Shown: positions 16,801 through 22,607, numbered from the stretch's first letter. The stretch: DNA of 22,607 nucleotides from JBDTNL01 sp039933785 (GCA_039933785.1 JBDTNL010000065.1:1-22607), one strand, 5' to 3'. Notes: generated from the sequence alone by a model not told the origin. Made by a program: numbers and translations.

Positions 16801-17363
16801 TCGCCAAGCGTCTGGTCTCCGCCGATCGTGAGACCGCCAACCCGCTCGTCTACCACGTGACGTTCGTCATCCGTCTCACCAACCTCGGAAACGTACCGCT
16901 GAGTTCCGTCGACGCCACCGACGATCTGGCGGCGGTCTTCACCACACCGGCCACCTTTACCGTCGAGTCCGTGACCAGCAGCGACTTCACCGTCAACGCC
17001 GCGTACAACGGGCAGGCCAACATTCAGCTCCTGGCGACTGGAAACACGCTTGCCACGGGCGCCAGCGGTGACATCCAACTCGTAGTGCGGGTCGATTCGG
17101 GCGGACGCCGGGGCCCCTATGAAAATTCCGCGAACGGTTCCGCGACCAGCCCGCAAGGCAATCCGGTGACCGACGTCTCGCAGGACGGATCGAACCCGGA
17201 CCCCAACGGGAACGGCGACCCTGGCGACAACAGCGATCCGACGGAAGTTGTTCTGCCGGTGAGCATCGTGGAGATTCCGACTCTCGATGGCTGGGGCCTG
17301 GCGGCGTTGGCATCGCTGCTCGCTGTCGCGGCCACGATGGCGCGCCGGCGACGAGAACACTAG
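10878..17363 (+). CDS. Giant secreted modular protein with IPTL-CTERM sorting signal
   Basis: Exported 2161-residue surface protein, probably a fibrous adhesin or matrix component. Seen: a signal peptide (residues 1-27, LAGLVLAAVAQATLSAPIAAQ); DUF11-like beta modules each opening with a Lys (K31, K175, K317, K503, K674); three SdrD-B-like modules (862-1276) with DxDxDG-type loops; four GEVED modules (1288-1965), each running from D[FY]GDAP to GE[VI]ED; a sixth DUF11-like module from K1977; an Asn/Asp/Gly/Pro-rich spacer; and an IPTL-CTERM tail (IPTLDGWG at 2133, hydrophobic helix, Arg cluster). IPTL-CTERM proteins are expected to be handled by exosortase H at the inner membrane; no exosortase lies in this window. 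The start is fixed by GGAGG and the sigma-54 promoter upstream. The many acidic loops suggest Ca2+-dependent rigidity. The gene is intact, with no frameshift seen. Its ligand is unknown. Confidence 0.93.
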   Translation: MLNRSTLAGLVLAAVAQATLSAPIAAQPLLKSAVSVDPGSTKLTGQTFGYRLTYNCSNTSGPCLNAEVDDLLPAVVQFISTVPASPTGDVAAINVTNNFGGSGRTRVQFMMITPLPAGNSGDLLINVRFPNGSTPDGTVATNTADGINLGVSPGTFTTPPVDVTAVATAQASLTKTLLSTPANLDMPESYRLRVSVPNNPGALNLTSIGPLVDTLPAGTVFNSASPAADCEPGCDGTTPATVTWTSPCALPLVPGGNCDILVNVTFPSATFTSGTSVTNSFTTTATPLGQPSQGLGVGTVTHLVTTFVPAPSAAFSKGINGGSPNPPTLNQTFSYELVPSNNGNVPLDTMVVIDTLPVQFQVASVTAGAYSNLSDFAAGVGVRVSYEKNTAPGVFTLWGSSPNTTVSTTLTAPPPGLGAGEYVTRVRWEYGQAQVGMSPTSRPQITGKIVNPNNAGAPVSFGDSVQNCADLTAVFTAGPTPVSRSSCNTFTLSGPFVQLNPAKDNLSGGGPFNPGQTVNWRLRVRSDARSSDPVPLENLTAMDLLPIDLQFVSWAFDDQSTGLPAPQNFSQIPNFAGTGRTLLRWTWNAGSGNLGVNQQVFLNVSTTIRSGAPFGSLSNTYDLESNAPGLAQRCSGSSTADTLDLDGDGSTAETLCTATGTVTVAPIAHLISSKQVEGVCDAAFTSTSAGTLIGGKIDYRLRVQNDGTVPMQNFVIVDILPFVGDTGVRDTNPRGSLWMPLLAAPIIPPAGTTLSYSTSGNPCRGEVGGPVTSCDPPNWTTVAPDPITSVRSFKVEFGSRVVSAFDFVEFSFHLVAPGNVPPADTAFNSFAYQADRADGLGSLAAEPQKVGIASGSCAAASLGNFVWADVNHDGVQNDGPTGLNGVYARLFQPGPDGLPGTPDDFPVAVTLTGNGPDSAPGWYQFPGLAPGSYFVCFTAPPTFIFTTAGQGTAATGSDASAVSGCSPVVTLVASQDDPDIDAGLVATELAALGDYVWFDHDNDGTQTESTWDGANGVTVKLFADDGDGTAQPATDALVATTVTTDDAYGRPGYYLFDGLIPGVQYFVQFIRPASATAFTTQNAGGDDTIDSDADTTNGTTQEVTLAPGEINRTLDAGLVTAAGTLALGDQVWNDTDNDGVFEPQSGELGIDGVRMDLYLDANNDGVPTLDEYRGATTTATSSGFAGRYRFDNLAPGNYIVVVDPQSFNGGGALSGLTTSTGNDPAPDPDDDVNGDDNGTALGALTGSHPVTLTSGGEPTSEDGNPNTNLTVDFGFVSGGSAPTPPVFDYGDAPDVTAGTAQGDYNTTVLDNGPSHALGVPNAPWLGACVDADGGFNQNVQGTGDDNTTSTTTFGTCATPGDDEDGVTFTGPFIPGDTASFSVTAGGPTACVLSAWVDWNRDGVFGDSAGEQIATDVTIPTGPPTVLSPAVPAGAVPGLTYARFRCSSITGLSPVGPAPDGEVEDHVVGVVGSDFGDAPATYGTQGAGSASHQVDPSSPLMLGRCVDTEADGQPNAGASGDDGAIGTSRVGSCFNDEDGVTFTSPITACTTASVSVFVTAPIGVAPKLDAWLDFDRNGTFDATDQIFTSQAVAIGANTLAFNVPCTVSAGISYARFRLSVAGGLPPTGSAPDGEVEDYALVSGSVDFGDAPDTYGTTLANSGPYHRLTTGFSLGPTEDSEPNGQPSVNAVGDGADEDGVSLPAAFVACSTASITVNLTNTAAIATPKLDAWLDFDGDGVFNDPRDRIANGLALVAGSNTVTVNVPCDAKTAFTYARFRLSSTGVSGPGGAATDGEIEDYAAVTEGLDFGDAPDPTFPTLLASNGARHIVLPAGNPTLGPTVDTEGDGQPTAGLNGDDANGDDENGVVFPVPLIPGAQGSMSLTAGATGGLVSCWIDFNHNGSWADAGDQVAADLLLPASSTVQQAFPVPVNGAPGNAASRCRISSQAGLGVTGIAPDGEVEDHPAPIGTPDPILGVAKRLVSADRETANPLVYHVTFVIRLTNLGNVPLSSVDATDDLAAVFTTPATFTVESVTSSDFTVNAAYNGQANIQLLATGNTLATGASGDIQLVVRVDSGGRRGPYENSANGSATSPQGNPVTDVSQDGSNPDPNGNGDPGDNSDPTEVVLPVSIVEIPTLDGWGLAALASLLAVAATMARRRREH
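13461..14705 (+). other. Three SdrD-B-like modules in the giant protein
   Basis: Residues about 862-1276 hold three copies that start LGNFVW, LGDYVW and LGDQVW, each followed by an acidic loop (DVNHDG, DHDNDG, DTDNDG) and ending in a G-x-Y-x-F-x-x-L-x-P-G-x-Y turn. This is the layout of the SdrD B-like (Cna-B related) domain of staphylococcal Sdr proteins, which binds Ca2+ and is rigid. The copies differ clearly in sequence, so they are old duplications. Confidence 0.85.
14739..16766 (+). other. Four GEVED modules in the giant protein
   Basis: Four units of about 150-180 residues start with DYGDAP (D1288) or DFGDAP (D1473, D1645, D1806) and end with DGEVEDH, DGEVEDY, DGEIEDY and DGEVEDH (G of GE[VI]ED at about 1460, 1632, 1793 and 1957). 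Each contains a W-[VLI]-D-[WF] strand followed by an acidic loop (DWNRDG, DFDRNG, DFDGDG, DFNHNG) and a YARFR- or SRCRIS-type strand. GEVED domains are known from large secreted bacterial surface proteins; their ligand is unknown. Confidence 0.85.
17268..17360 (+). other. IPTL-CTERM sorting signal
   Basis: The last ~30 residues read IPTLDGWGLAALASLL, then a short hydrophobic helix and RRRREH. The order of IPTL-x-x-WG motif, transmembrane helix and Arg cluster is the tripartite IPTL-CTERM signal described as the partner of exosortase H. The motif is intact; the residues between IPTL and WG (DG rather than the common SxW context) are tolerated in the family. Confidence 0.9.
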
Positions 17364-17376
17364 CTGGTCAATTGCC

Positions 17377-17400
17377 GTCCTCGGGCTCTCGCCCGAGGAC
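17377..17400 (+). terminator. Strong hairpin after the giant gene
   Basis: GTCCTCGGGC, loop TCTC, GCCCGAGGAC form a perfect 10-bp GC-rich stem starting 13 nt after the stop of the giant gene. This is the strongest simple hairpin noticed in the window. No T-run follows, so it may be a Rho-assisted terminator or protect the 3' end of the long transcript and separate it from the downstream gene. Confidence 0.65.
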
Positions 17401-17434
17401 ATGGCTCCGCGGCGCACAGTGCGGGCTTCTTTCA

Positions 17435-17440
17435 TACAAT
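17435..17440 (+). promoter_or_regulatory. -10-like box before the GT-C-like gene
   Basis: TACAAT again, preceded by CA and followed by an AT-poor stretch (TCAGCGCTCG) resembling that after the box at 1223. It lies 46 nt before the GTG chosen for the downstream gene. A GTG 9 nt after the box opens only a four-codon frame (stop at 17462). No -35 is evident. Confidence 0.4.
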
Positions 17441-17486
17441 TCAGCGCTCGTGCCGGAGCGTTGAACCGCTTGATCGAAGACACCTC

Positions 17487-19445
17487 GTGCCGCCGGTAAC
17501 CGAGTCCCCGCCGGACCCCAATTCCGCGGCGCGCCTGCCGTTTTCCATTCTGGTCGGCGCGACGATCGCATTTCTGTCGCTTCCGGTGGCGCTCTTCCTG
17601 CTCGGCTGGATGCGCTTTCCACTGGCCGTACTGTCGACCGGCGCCCTCCTCGGCTCGGCTTGGATCGCCGGCCGACGCCTGATCGGCTCCGAACCGATCC
17701 TGGGCTGGCGGTCGCCGCGTTCGTGGACGCGGCTGGCGGTCGGTTCAGGACTGCTCGTCCTGGTGCTCTCGGTTTGCGGCGTCGCCGGCTTCGGAGCCCA
17801 GAGCTGGGATTGGGCGAAGCACGAGGCCGTCCTGGCGGACCTGGTCGAGCAGCACTGGCCGATCGCCTATCGATTGAGTGGTAACACACCGGACGGACGG
17901 GTCGACTCTTCGGCGCAGGACGTCACCCTGGTGTACTACGTTGCGTTCTACCTGCCTGCCGCACTCGTGGGCAGAGTCTGCGGGTGGAGAGCCGCGCACG
18001 CCGCTCTGTTCCTGTGGACGGCGTTGGGGTTGGTCCTCTCCTGGCAGTGGGTGGTGCGACTCGCGCGCGCCTCGCCGTGGACGGGGCTAGGCCTCGCGAT
18101 CCTGTTCGCCCCGTTCGACCTCCCGGGGGCGCTCCTCTTCTCGGCGTCCAACTCCGCCGTGGCGGGGCCGTGGTGGCAACAGCTCCGCCCCGAGTTCCTG
18201 CATGGCGCCTTCACCTTTCCCGGCAACCTGACGCAACTCCTGTACGCGCCGAATCAGGCCCTCGGCGGATGGCTTTCTTCGGCCTTGGTCCTCGAGGCGC
18301 TGCGCCGCGGCACCCGGCACTTTCCGCTGGTGCTGCCGATCGCACTCTGCCTGCTCTGGTCGCCCTTCGCGGCACTCGGCCTCCTCGCACTGGTCGCGCT
18401 CTACCGACTCGCTCCAGTGTCTCTAGGCCTGCTGCGCGGGCGTCTCCAGCGTCTGTCCACGATCGTCCGCGGCCAGGTCTCCGGCGCCTCGTTGCTCGTC
18501 CTCGCCGGCGTCGCGCTGCCGCTCGTCCTCTACTTCGCGGCGCGACTGCCGGCGCCCGATCTGCCGGCGAGCCTAAGCCCGCCGACGGAGGCCCGGGTAG
18601 CGGCCGCGCTGCGCTTCCTACCTGAGACCCTCGGCCCGCGCGTCTTCGCGATGCAATGGATTCGCTACGCCGGGGCCGAGCTGTTGCTCGTGGGCGGCTC
18701 GCTGGCCGTCCTCCTCTGGCTCGCCGACCCCCGACCGGCGGCCGCTCGACTGCGCCGGCCGGCAGGCGCGCAACTCGGCAGGAGATTCGATACGCGCCTG
18801 CTCGCGGCCGCAGTCGTGCTCCTCGGCGGCCTGCCGCTCCTGGCATACGGTTTTTACAACGACTGGGCGATGCGAGCCTCGATCCCGGCGCTCTTCGCGC
18901 TGCAAGTATTGGCCGCCCGCGCACTGTCGCGCCGCGCCGGGCCGGCGTTCGCTCGCCGAGCCTTCCTGGTCGTTCTGCTCGGACTCGCGGCATACCCAAT
19001 GGTGCAACTACGAGAGCAAGTCGTCGAGGCCACCGCGCGTGGCCGGTGGATTCAACTGCCGGCCCGTGCTTGGGTCAAGGACCTGTTCGCGCAGCAGCAG
19101 GGCCGAGTGCGATTCTACGGCTTCGTGGAGCAGTACTTGGGGCGAGCGGACGCCCTCTTCTTTCGCCGGCTCGCCCGCACCACCGTGCCGCGGCCGATCG
19201 ACGCGGAGCTCTATCCTCCGCAGGGCGCGAGCGGATCTCGCGGCGCAATGCGGAGCAGGTTCGGCGCCACCGGATCGGCCGCGAAGAGCAGGGCTGGGTA
19301 CCGCGCCTCGAGATGCGGGATCGAGTCGAAGGTCAGGAACCAGCGTGCGGCGCACATCTCGACGCGAGGGATTTCGACGCCATCGATCGGTAGCCGGAAG
19401 ACGCGTGGATATTCCCGGTGGCCGCGCAGCGCACCGAACTCGTAG
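17487..19445 (+). CDS. Polytopic membrane protein, probable GT-C glycosyltransferase
   Basis: Multi-spanning inner-membrane protein of 652 residues, about ten hydrophobic segments across residues 18-515. An acidic first-loop motif, SWDWAKHEAVLADL (D108, E113), just after a membrane helix, resembles the catalytic loop of GT-C enzymes that use polyprenyl-phosphate sugars. The family is not recognised with certainty; a flippase- or transporter-like role is not excluded. The start is GTG 17487, the first start codon in this frame after the upstream hairpin; it lacks a good Shine-Dalgarno. Residues from about 575 to the end lie antisense to the end of the convergent gene and become Ser/Arg/Gly-rich, unlike the rest, so the natural C-terminus may be shorter or the stop codon may have been lost. 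It lies directly downstream of the giant surface-protein gene, suggesting a link to that protein or its polysaccharide. Confidence 0.8.
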   Translation: MPPVTESPPDPNSAARLPFSILVGATIAFLSLPVALFLLGWMRFPLAVLSTGALLGSAWIAGRRLIGSEPILGWRSPRSWTRLAVGSGLLVLVLSVCGVAGFGAQSWDWAKHEAVLADLVEQHWPIAYRLSGNTPDGRVDSSAQDVTLVYYVAFYLPAALVGRVCGWRAAHAALFLWTALGLVLSWQWVVRLARASPWTGLGLAILFAPFDLPGALLFSASNSAVAGPWWQQLRPEFLHGAFTFPGNLTQLLYAPNQALGGWLSSALVLEALRRGTRHFPLVLPIALCLLWSPFAALGLLALVALYRLAPVSLGLLRGRLQRLSTIVRGQVSGASLLVLAGVALPLVLYFAARLPAPDLPASLSPPTEARVAAALRFLPETLGPRVFAMQWIRYAGAELLLVGGSLAVLLWLADPRPAAARLRRPAGAQLGRRFDTRLLAAAVVLLGGLPLLAYGFYNDWAMRASIPALFALQVLAARALSRRAGPAFARRAFLVVLLGLAAYPMVQLREQVVEATARGRWIQLPARAWVKDLFAQQQGRVRFYGFVEQYLGRADALFFRRLARTTVPRPIDAELYPPQGASGSRGAMRSRFGATGSAAKSRAGYRASRCGIESKVRNQRAAHISTRGISTPSIGSRKTRGYSRWPRSAPNS

Positions 19446-21478
19446 TGGTAGCGCAGTGCCGGGTAGGGATGGACGTCTACCGCCACCGCGCCATCCGACA
19501 TGGCCCCGGCGCGCCCGTCGCCGATCGCCTCGAGCGCCGGCAGCGCCACGTCCGACCGCTCGACGCGCCGCTCGGTAGTGAGCCCTGCACCGACGGCGAC
19601 GATCCCGAGCGCCACCACGGCAGCGACGCGGCGGCCGAGCGCGCCGCGCACGTGCGGCAGCCCATCCGCCACCAGACGCAAAGCACATACCGTCGAGACG
19701 ACACGCAGATAGAGGCTCCACTTCGTCGCCGGCTCCCAGGGATGCCAACGCCAGAGCAGCGCTGTGAGCAGCAGCAGAACGATCGCGCTGCGGCGCACTA
19801 ACAGGGCACCGGACGCCGCCCAGGCGGCCGATCGGCGCGGCCCCAGCGCGAGCCCGGCGGTCAGCGTGAGCGCGAACACGGCGGGTAGCGTCAGATTGTG
19901 CAGGGCGCGCATCGCCAACTCGCCGGGCGCCAAGCCGGCGGCCGTGTACGGCTGCAGGTAGGCGACCATCTGACCGCCTGCCCAAGTCGAGCGGCCGACG
20001 AGCCCAGGCAGGGACCAGCGCGCGATAGCCGCGAGGACGACGAGCGGTGGCAGGAACACCAAGCCGAGCAGTGCCTGGAAGCGCGGAGATTCCGCCGGCG
20101 CGGTCCGGCGCAGCGCCAGGGCCTGCGCGAGCAATGCCGCGGCGAGGGCGCCGCCGGTGAGAAATCCGCTGTAACGCGCGCTCACCAGAGCGGCCAGAGC
20201 GCAACCCAAGGAGAGTGCCCACCCGCGCGTCGGACGCTCGAGAAACCGGTCGACGGCCCAGAATGCGACCCACACCGCCGCCATCTCCAGCGCGTAGGGC
20301 CGCACTTCGACGGCGTGCTCGCGCACCAGCGGATCGAGCAGCGCCAGCGCGACCGCCGCGGGCGGTGCGAGCGGACTGCGGATCCAGCGCCCGGCGAGCG
20401 CGGCGAGCGCGCCGAGCCCCGCGACGACGAGCAAGCCGCAAAGCAGGCGCATCGCGGGGATCCCCTGCCCGACGACACGGATCCACCCGAACAGCAGGAT
20501 GCCGAAGCCCCCGGGGTCGAGCTCGTCGCCACGGTTGCGCGCCACCGCCTCGCGCAGACCGCCGATCTTGGTGAAAGGAGGCGCCAAAGGATGCACGCCG
20601 AGCGCGGTGTGCACTTGCACCGCCTCGTCGTACCAGATGGCCTCGCTGCCGAGGTTGCGCGCCGCGTACACCGCGACGGCCCCGGCGAGCGCGCACCAAG
20701 CCAGCGCAGCGAGGGCGCGGGCGGGACGATGTCTCGCGACCAGCCACCCGAGCAATTCGGACGCGAGCCTGCCCATGCGCGCCGGCCGGTAGTGAGACTG
20801 GCCAGCGAGCCGCCGGCGAAACTGGATGTCGATCCAGCGTACGGCGGTCTCGTCGACGCAGACGACCGTCAGGGCGGCGTTGAACAACGCGACATCGACC
20901 GCAGCCGCCCGCGCCAGGCAGCGCGTGAGCACGTCGCGGCGCAGCAACCGGAACGGCACGTTCGGATCGGCGATTCGCCGTCCCGCGGCGGCGCCGACGA
21001 GGAGCGCCAGCGCACGACTGGCGGCGGTGCGCACCCAGCCGTCCCCGCGGTGTCGCCGCCGGCCGAACTGTGCGAGATGCTCCCGTCGTCCCTGCCAGAA
21101 GGCGGGGAAATCCTCCGGTGCGCACTGCCCGTCCGAATCGATCTGCAGGATCCAGCTCGCGTCGGATGTCGGCCCGGTGGCCAGCGTGTAGCCGCGGCGA
21201 CAGGCGCCACCGTGCCCGCGATTGGCGATGCTCTCGATGCGAATTCGAGGCTCGCCCTGGGCGAGGCGTTCGAGGAGGCGCCCAGTGCCGTCGGTCGAGC
21301 CGTCGTCGACCACCAGGAGGACGAAACCCGGATCGGCGCGCTCGAGCACCGGCAGCCATTCACGGATGACGGTCTCGATCGCCCCCGCCTCGTTGTAGAC
21401 CGGCAGCACCACCCACAACCGGTCGCCGGCGGGAACCGTGCCCTGACCGGCCGGCAGCTCAGTCGGCAAGCAGGTCAT
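19211..21478 (-). CDS. GT2 / GT-C fusion glycosyltransferase, 755 aa
   Basis: Two enzymes in one chain. Residues about 20-245 form a GT2 domain like dolichol-phosphate-mannose synthase: VVLPVYNEAGAIETVI, VVDDGSTDGTG (D58, D59), the metal-binding DSD (114-116), DPNVPFRLLRRDVL, and QFRRRLAGQSHYRPARMGR. Residues about 255-640 are polytopic with a PMT/ArnT-like (GT-C) first-loop motif EAIWYDEAVQVH (D284, E285), VRPYALEMAAVW, and many further helices; the last ~110 residues look extracytoplasmic. The expected reaction is GT2 charging a polyprenyl phosphate from a nucleotide sugar, and the GT-C half using it on a periplasmic acceptor. ATG 21478 lies inside the end of the mutase gene (20-nt overlap), so the two are translationally coupled. 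The 3' end overlaps the convergent gene by 235 nt. The acceptor is unknown. Confidence 0.88.
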   Translation of the reverse strand: MTCLPTELPAGQGTVPAGDRLWVVLPVYNEAGAIETVIREWLPVLERADPGFVLLVVDDGSTDGTGRLLERLAQGEPRIRIESIANRGHGGACRRGYTLATGPTSDASWILQIDSDGQCAPEDFPAFWQGRREHLAQFGRRRHRGDGWVRTAASRALALLVGAAAGRRIADPNVPFRLLRRDVLTRCLARAAAVDVALFNAALTVVCVDETAVRWIDIQFRRRLAGQSHYRPARMGRLASELLGWLVARHRPARALAALAWCALAGAVAVYAARNLGSEAIWYDEAVQVHTALGVHPLAPPFTKIGGLREAVARNRGDELDPGGFGILLFGWIRVVGQGIPAMRLLCGLLVVAGLGALAALAGRWIRSPLAPPAAVALALLDPLVREHAVEVRPYALEMAAVWVAFWAVDRFLERPTRGWALSLGCALAALVSARYSGFLTGGALAAALLAQALALRRTAPAESPRFQALLGLVFLPPLVVLAAIARWSLPGLVGRSTWAGGQMVAYLQPYTAAGLAPGELAMRALHNLTLPAVFALTLTAGLALGPRRSAAWAASGALLVRRSAIVLLLLTALLWRWHPWEPATKWSLYLRVVSTVCALRLVADGLPHVRGALGRRVAAVVALGIVAVGAGLTTERRVERSDVALPALEAIGDGRAGAMSDGAVAVDVHPYPALRYHYEFGALRGHREYPRVFRLPIDGVEIPRVEMCAARWFLTFDSIPHLEARYPALLFAADPVAPNLLRIAPRDPLAPCGG

Positions 21479-22580
21479 CCACCACCCGCAGCCCCTCGAG
21501 AATCGCCTGGTCCTGGTTGATGTAGCGATAGTTGGCCAGTCGTCCGCAAAAAGTCACCGGACGACGGGAGGCCCGGCGAATGAAATCCTTCAGGCGCTGG
21601 TTTTCGCGTTCGTAGATCGCGTCGGCGGTGTGTACCGGATAGTGCCGGGCCGGTGCGCCCGGATACTCCTCGCAGACCACGGTGCCGCGAATCCGCTGGC
21701 CCGTAGCGTGCTTGCTCTCCACGGTGCGCGTATACGGTACGTCGAGCCGCGGTTCGTTGATGACGTAGGCCGGAGTATGGGTGTCGGCGACGTCGGCCGT
21801 ATCGTGAAACCGCGCCACCACCCGCATGCCGCGCCAAGCCAGGCGACCCTGGGCCTCCGGGCCGGCGAAGTCGTCGAGCGGTGCGGTGACCACGATCTGG
21901 TCGAAGCGGTCGAACGCCGGAGCGTCGAGGTCCGGGAGGGTGATGCGGGCGCCGAGGTGGACCGCCACCGGCTGCAGCATCGCCTCGATCACCCGGTTGA
22001 CGCCGCGTGCGGGAAAATACTGCCAGCGGTCGAGGAAGAGGCCACGGCGGCCAGTCTCGCGAAAATCGATCCGTTTCGGAGCGAAGCTCGACGAGAGCAA
22101 CCTGGGCTCGCACCCCCACTGCTTGACCGTGTAGCCATGGACGAAGAGCCTGTAGAGCGTCTCGCCGAGGAGCGAAACGCACCAGCTCTCGAAGCTCGCG
22201 GCATCCGGGTGGCTCGGCCGCTCCGCGAGCTCGCGTGCGATCCGCGGCCACTCGGGAAGTGTTGCGACCTCGTCGCGCCGCAGCGGCCAACACAGCAGAC
22301 GCTCTTCCCCGTCGATCTCGATCCTGGTCTTGGGCTGGAAGTCGAAACGCCGGCGCAGGCCGAAACGACGGGCCCAGCGCACCGCGCGCTCATTCTCGGA
22401 ATGGAAGATATGCGGGCCGTTGGGCTCGTAGACGACGCCCTGCAGGAGCTCGGTGCGCGAATGCCCGCCGATCACCTGCGCGGACTCGAAGACCTCGACG
22501 CCCAGACCCGCATCGAGGAGCGCCCGGGCGGCGGATGAACCCGCCCACCCGGCGCCGATGATCGCCACCTGTTTCGGCAT
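21459..22580 (-). CDS. glf: UDP-galactopyranose mutase-like flavoenzyme
   Basis: FAD-dependent mutase (373 aa) interconverting UDP-galactopyranose and UDP-galactofuranose, supplying galactofuranose for surface glycans. Seen: N-terminal FAD-binding VAIIGAGWAGSSAARAL (G9, G11, G14), IGGHSRTE, the UGM signature GPHIFHSE, GYTVKQWG, the middle DRWQYFPARGVNRVIEAML, and C-terminal GRLANYRYINQDQAI, which covers the substrate/FAD contact region. GGH replaces the more common GGN in the FAD loop, and the middle is rather divergent, so a related NDP-sugar mutase is possible. ATG 22580 is chosen since the FAD motif starts a few residues later; the stop overlaps the next gene's start, giving an operon with the GT2/GT-C fusion. 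It is probably cytosolic. Confidence 0.9.
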   Translation of the reverse strand: MPKQVAIIGAGWAGSSAARALLDAGLGVEVFESAQVIGGHSRTELLQGVVYEPNGPHIFHSENERAVRWARRFGLRRRFDFQPKTRIEIDGEERLLCWPLRRDEVATLPEWPRIARELAERPSHPDAASFESWCVSLLGETLYRLFVHGYTVKQWGCEPRLLSSSFAPKRIDFRETGRRGLFLDRWQYFPARGVNRVIEAMLQPVAVHLGARITLPDLDAPAFDRFDQIVVTAPLDDFAGPEAQGRLAWRGMRVVARFHDTADVADTHTPAYVINEPRLDVPYTRTVESKHATGQRIRGTVVCEEYPGAPARHYPVHTADAIYERENQRLKDFIRRASRRPVTFCGRLANYRYINQDQAILEGLRVVDDLLAD

Positions 22581-22592
22581 CCGGAAGCTTTA

Positions 22593-22607
22593 GACCGGCA
22601 ACCGGTC
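22593..22607. repeat. Inverted repeat at the right window edge
   Basis: GACCGG, loop CAA, CCGGTC is a perfect 6-bp stem 12 nt upstream of the mutase start. It reaches the last base of the window, so its full extent is unknown. It could be the terminator of an upstream gene or an operator. Confidence 0.3.

Noticed and set aside
19008..21359. A 783-codon minus-strand frame, and a 540-codon plus-strand frame at 19898-21520
   Set aside because: Both are alternative frames of the GT2/GT-C fusion gene, dominated by Arg/Ala/Gly (minus) or Arg/Gln/Glu (plus), with no recognisable domain.
1..22607. RNA genes, riboswitches, CRISPR arrays and insertion sequences
   Set aside because: No tRNA-like cloverleaf, regular repeat-spacer pattern, transposase or terminal inverted repeats were recognised by eye. 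A covariance-model search would be needed to exclude small RNAs.

Overview
The window is GC-rich (about two-thirds G+C by eye), densely coding bacterial chromosome. The gene families point to a Gram-negative-type bacterium with an exosortase-class protein-sorting system. The most diagnostic gene encodes a giant secreted protein that ends in an IPTL-CTERM sorting signal. Such signals are known from Proteobacteria, Acidobacteriota and some other environmental phyla. I lean towards Acidobacteriota or a neighbour, but the sequence alone does not settle this. No rRNA, tRNA, insertion sequence, phage gene or CRISPR array was seen.

Layout, left to right. (1) 3-1148 (-) is an acyl-CoA dehydrogenase, divergent from an unrecognised 86-residue protein at 1238-1498 (+). 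(2) 1563-3086 (+) is a ComM/YifB-type Mg-chelatase-like AAA+ ATPase, followed by a toxin-antitoxin pair: a ribbon-helix-helix antitoxin at 3140-3379 and a MazF/PemK toxin at 3370-3717. (3) 3742-4983 (+) is a GT4 glycosyltransferase and 5109-6539 (+) is a WcaJ-type polyprenyl-phosphate sugar-1-phosphate transferase; together they look like exopolysaccharide synthesis. (4) 10634 down to 6561 (-) is a tight MoxR - DUF58 - TgpA/transglutaminase operon. (5) 10878-17363 (+) encodes a 2161-residue secreted modular protein: signal peptide, five DUF11-like modules, three SdrD-B-like modules, four GEVED modules, a sixth DUF11-like module and an IPTL-CTERM tail. (6) 17487-19445 (+) is a polytopic membrane protein, probably a GT-C-type glycosyltransferase. 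It converges on and overlaps a GT2/GT-C fusion glycosyltransferase (21478-19211, -), which is translationally coupled to a UDP-galactopyranose mutase-like gene (22580-21459, -).

The common theme is the cell surface: sugar activation (UDP-galactofuranose), polyprenyl-linked sugar transfer, membrane glycosyltransferases, a MoxR/DUF58/transglutaminase complex, and a large exported protein.

The most interesting regulatory signal is a near-perfect sigma-54 (RpoN) promoter at 10795-10810, directly upstream of the giant IPTL-CTERM gene. It would place that protein under enhancer-dependent control, as is known for PEP-CTERM/exosortase systems run by PrsK/PrsR. Other points of note are a repeated arrangement of a -10-like box 6-10 nt before the start codon with no Shine-Dalgarno (possible leaderless mRNAs), the GT2/GT-C fusion, and a 235-nt tail-to-tail coding overlap at 19211-19445.
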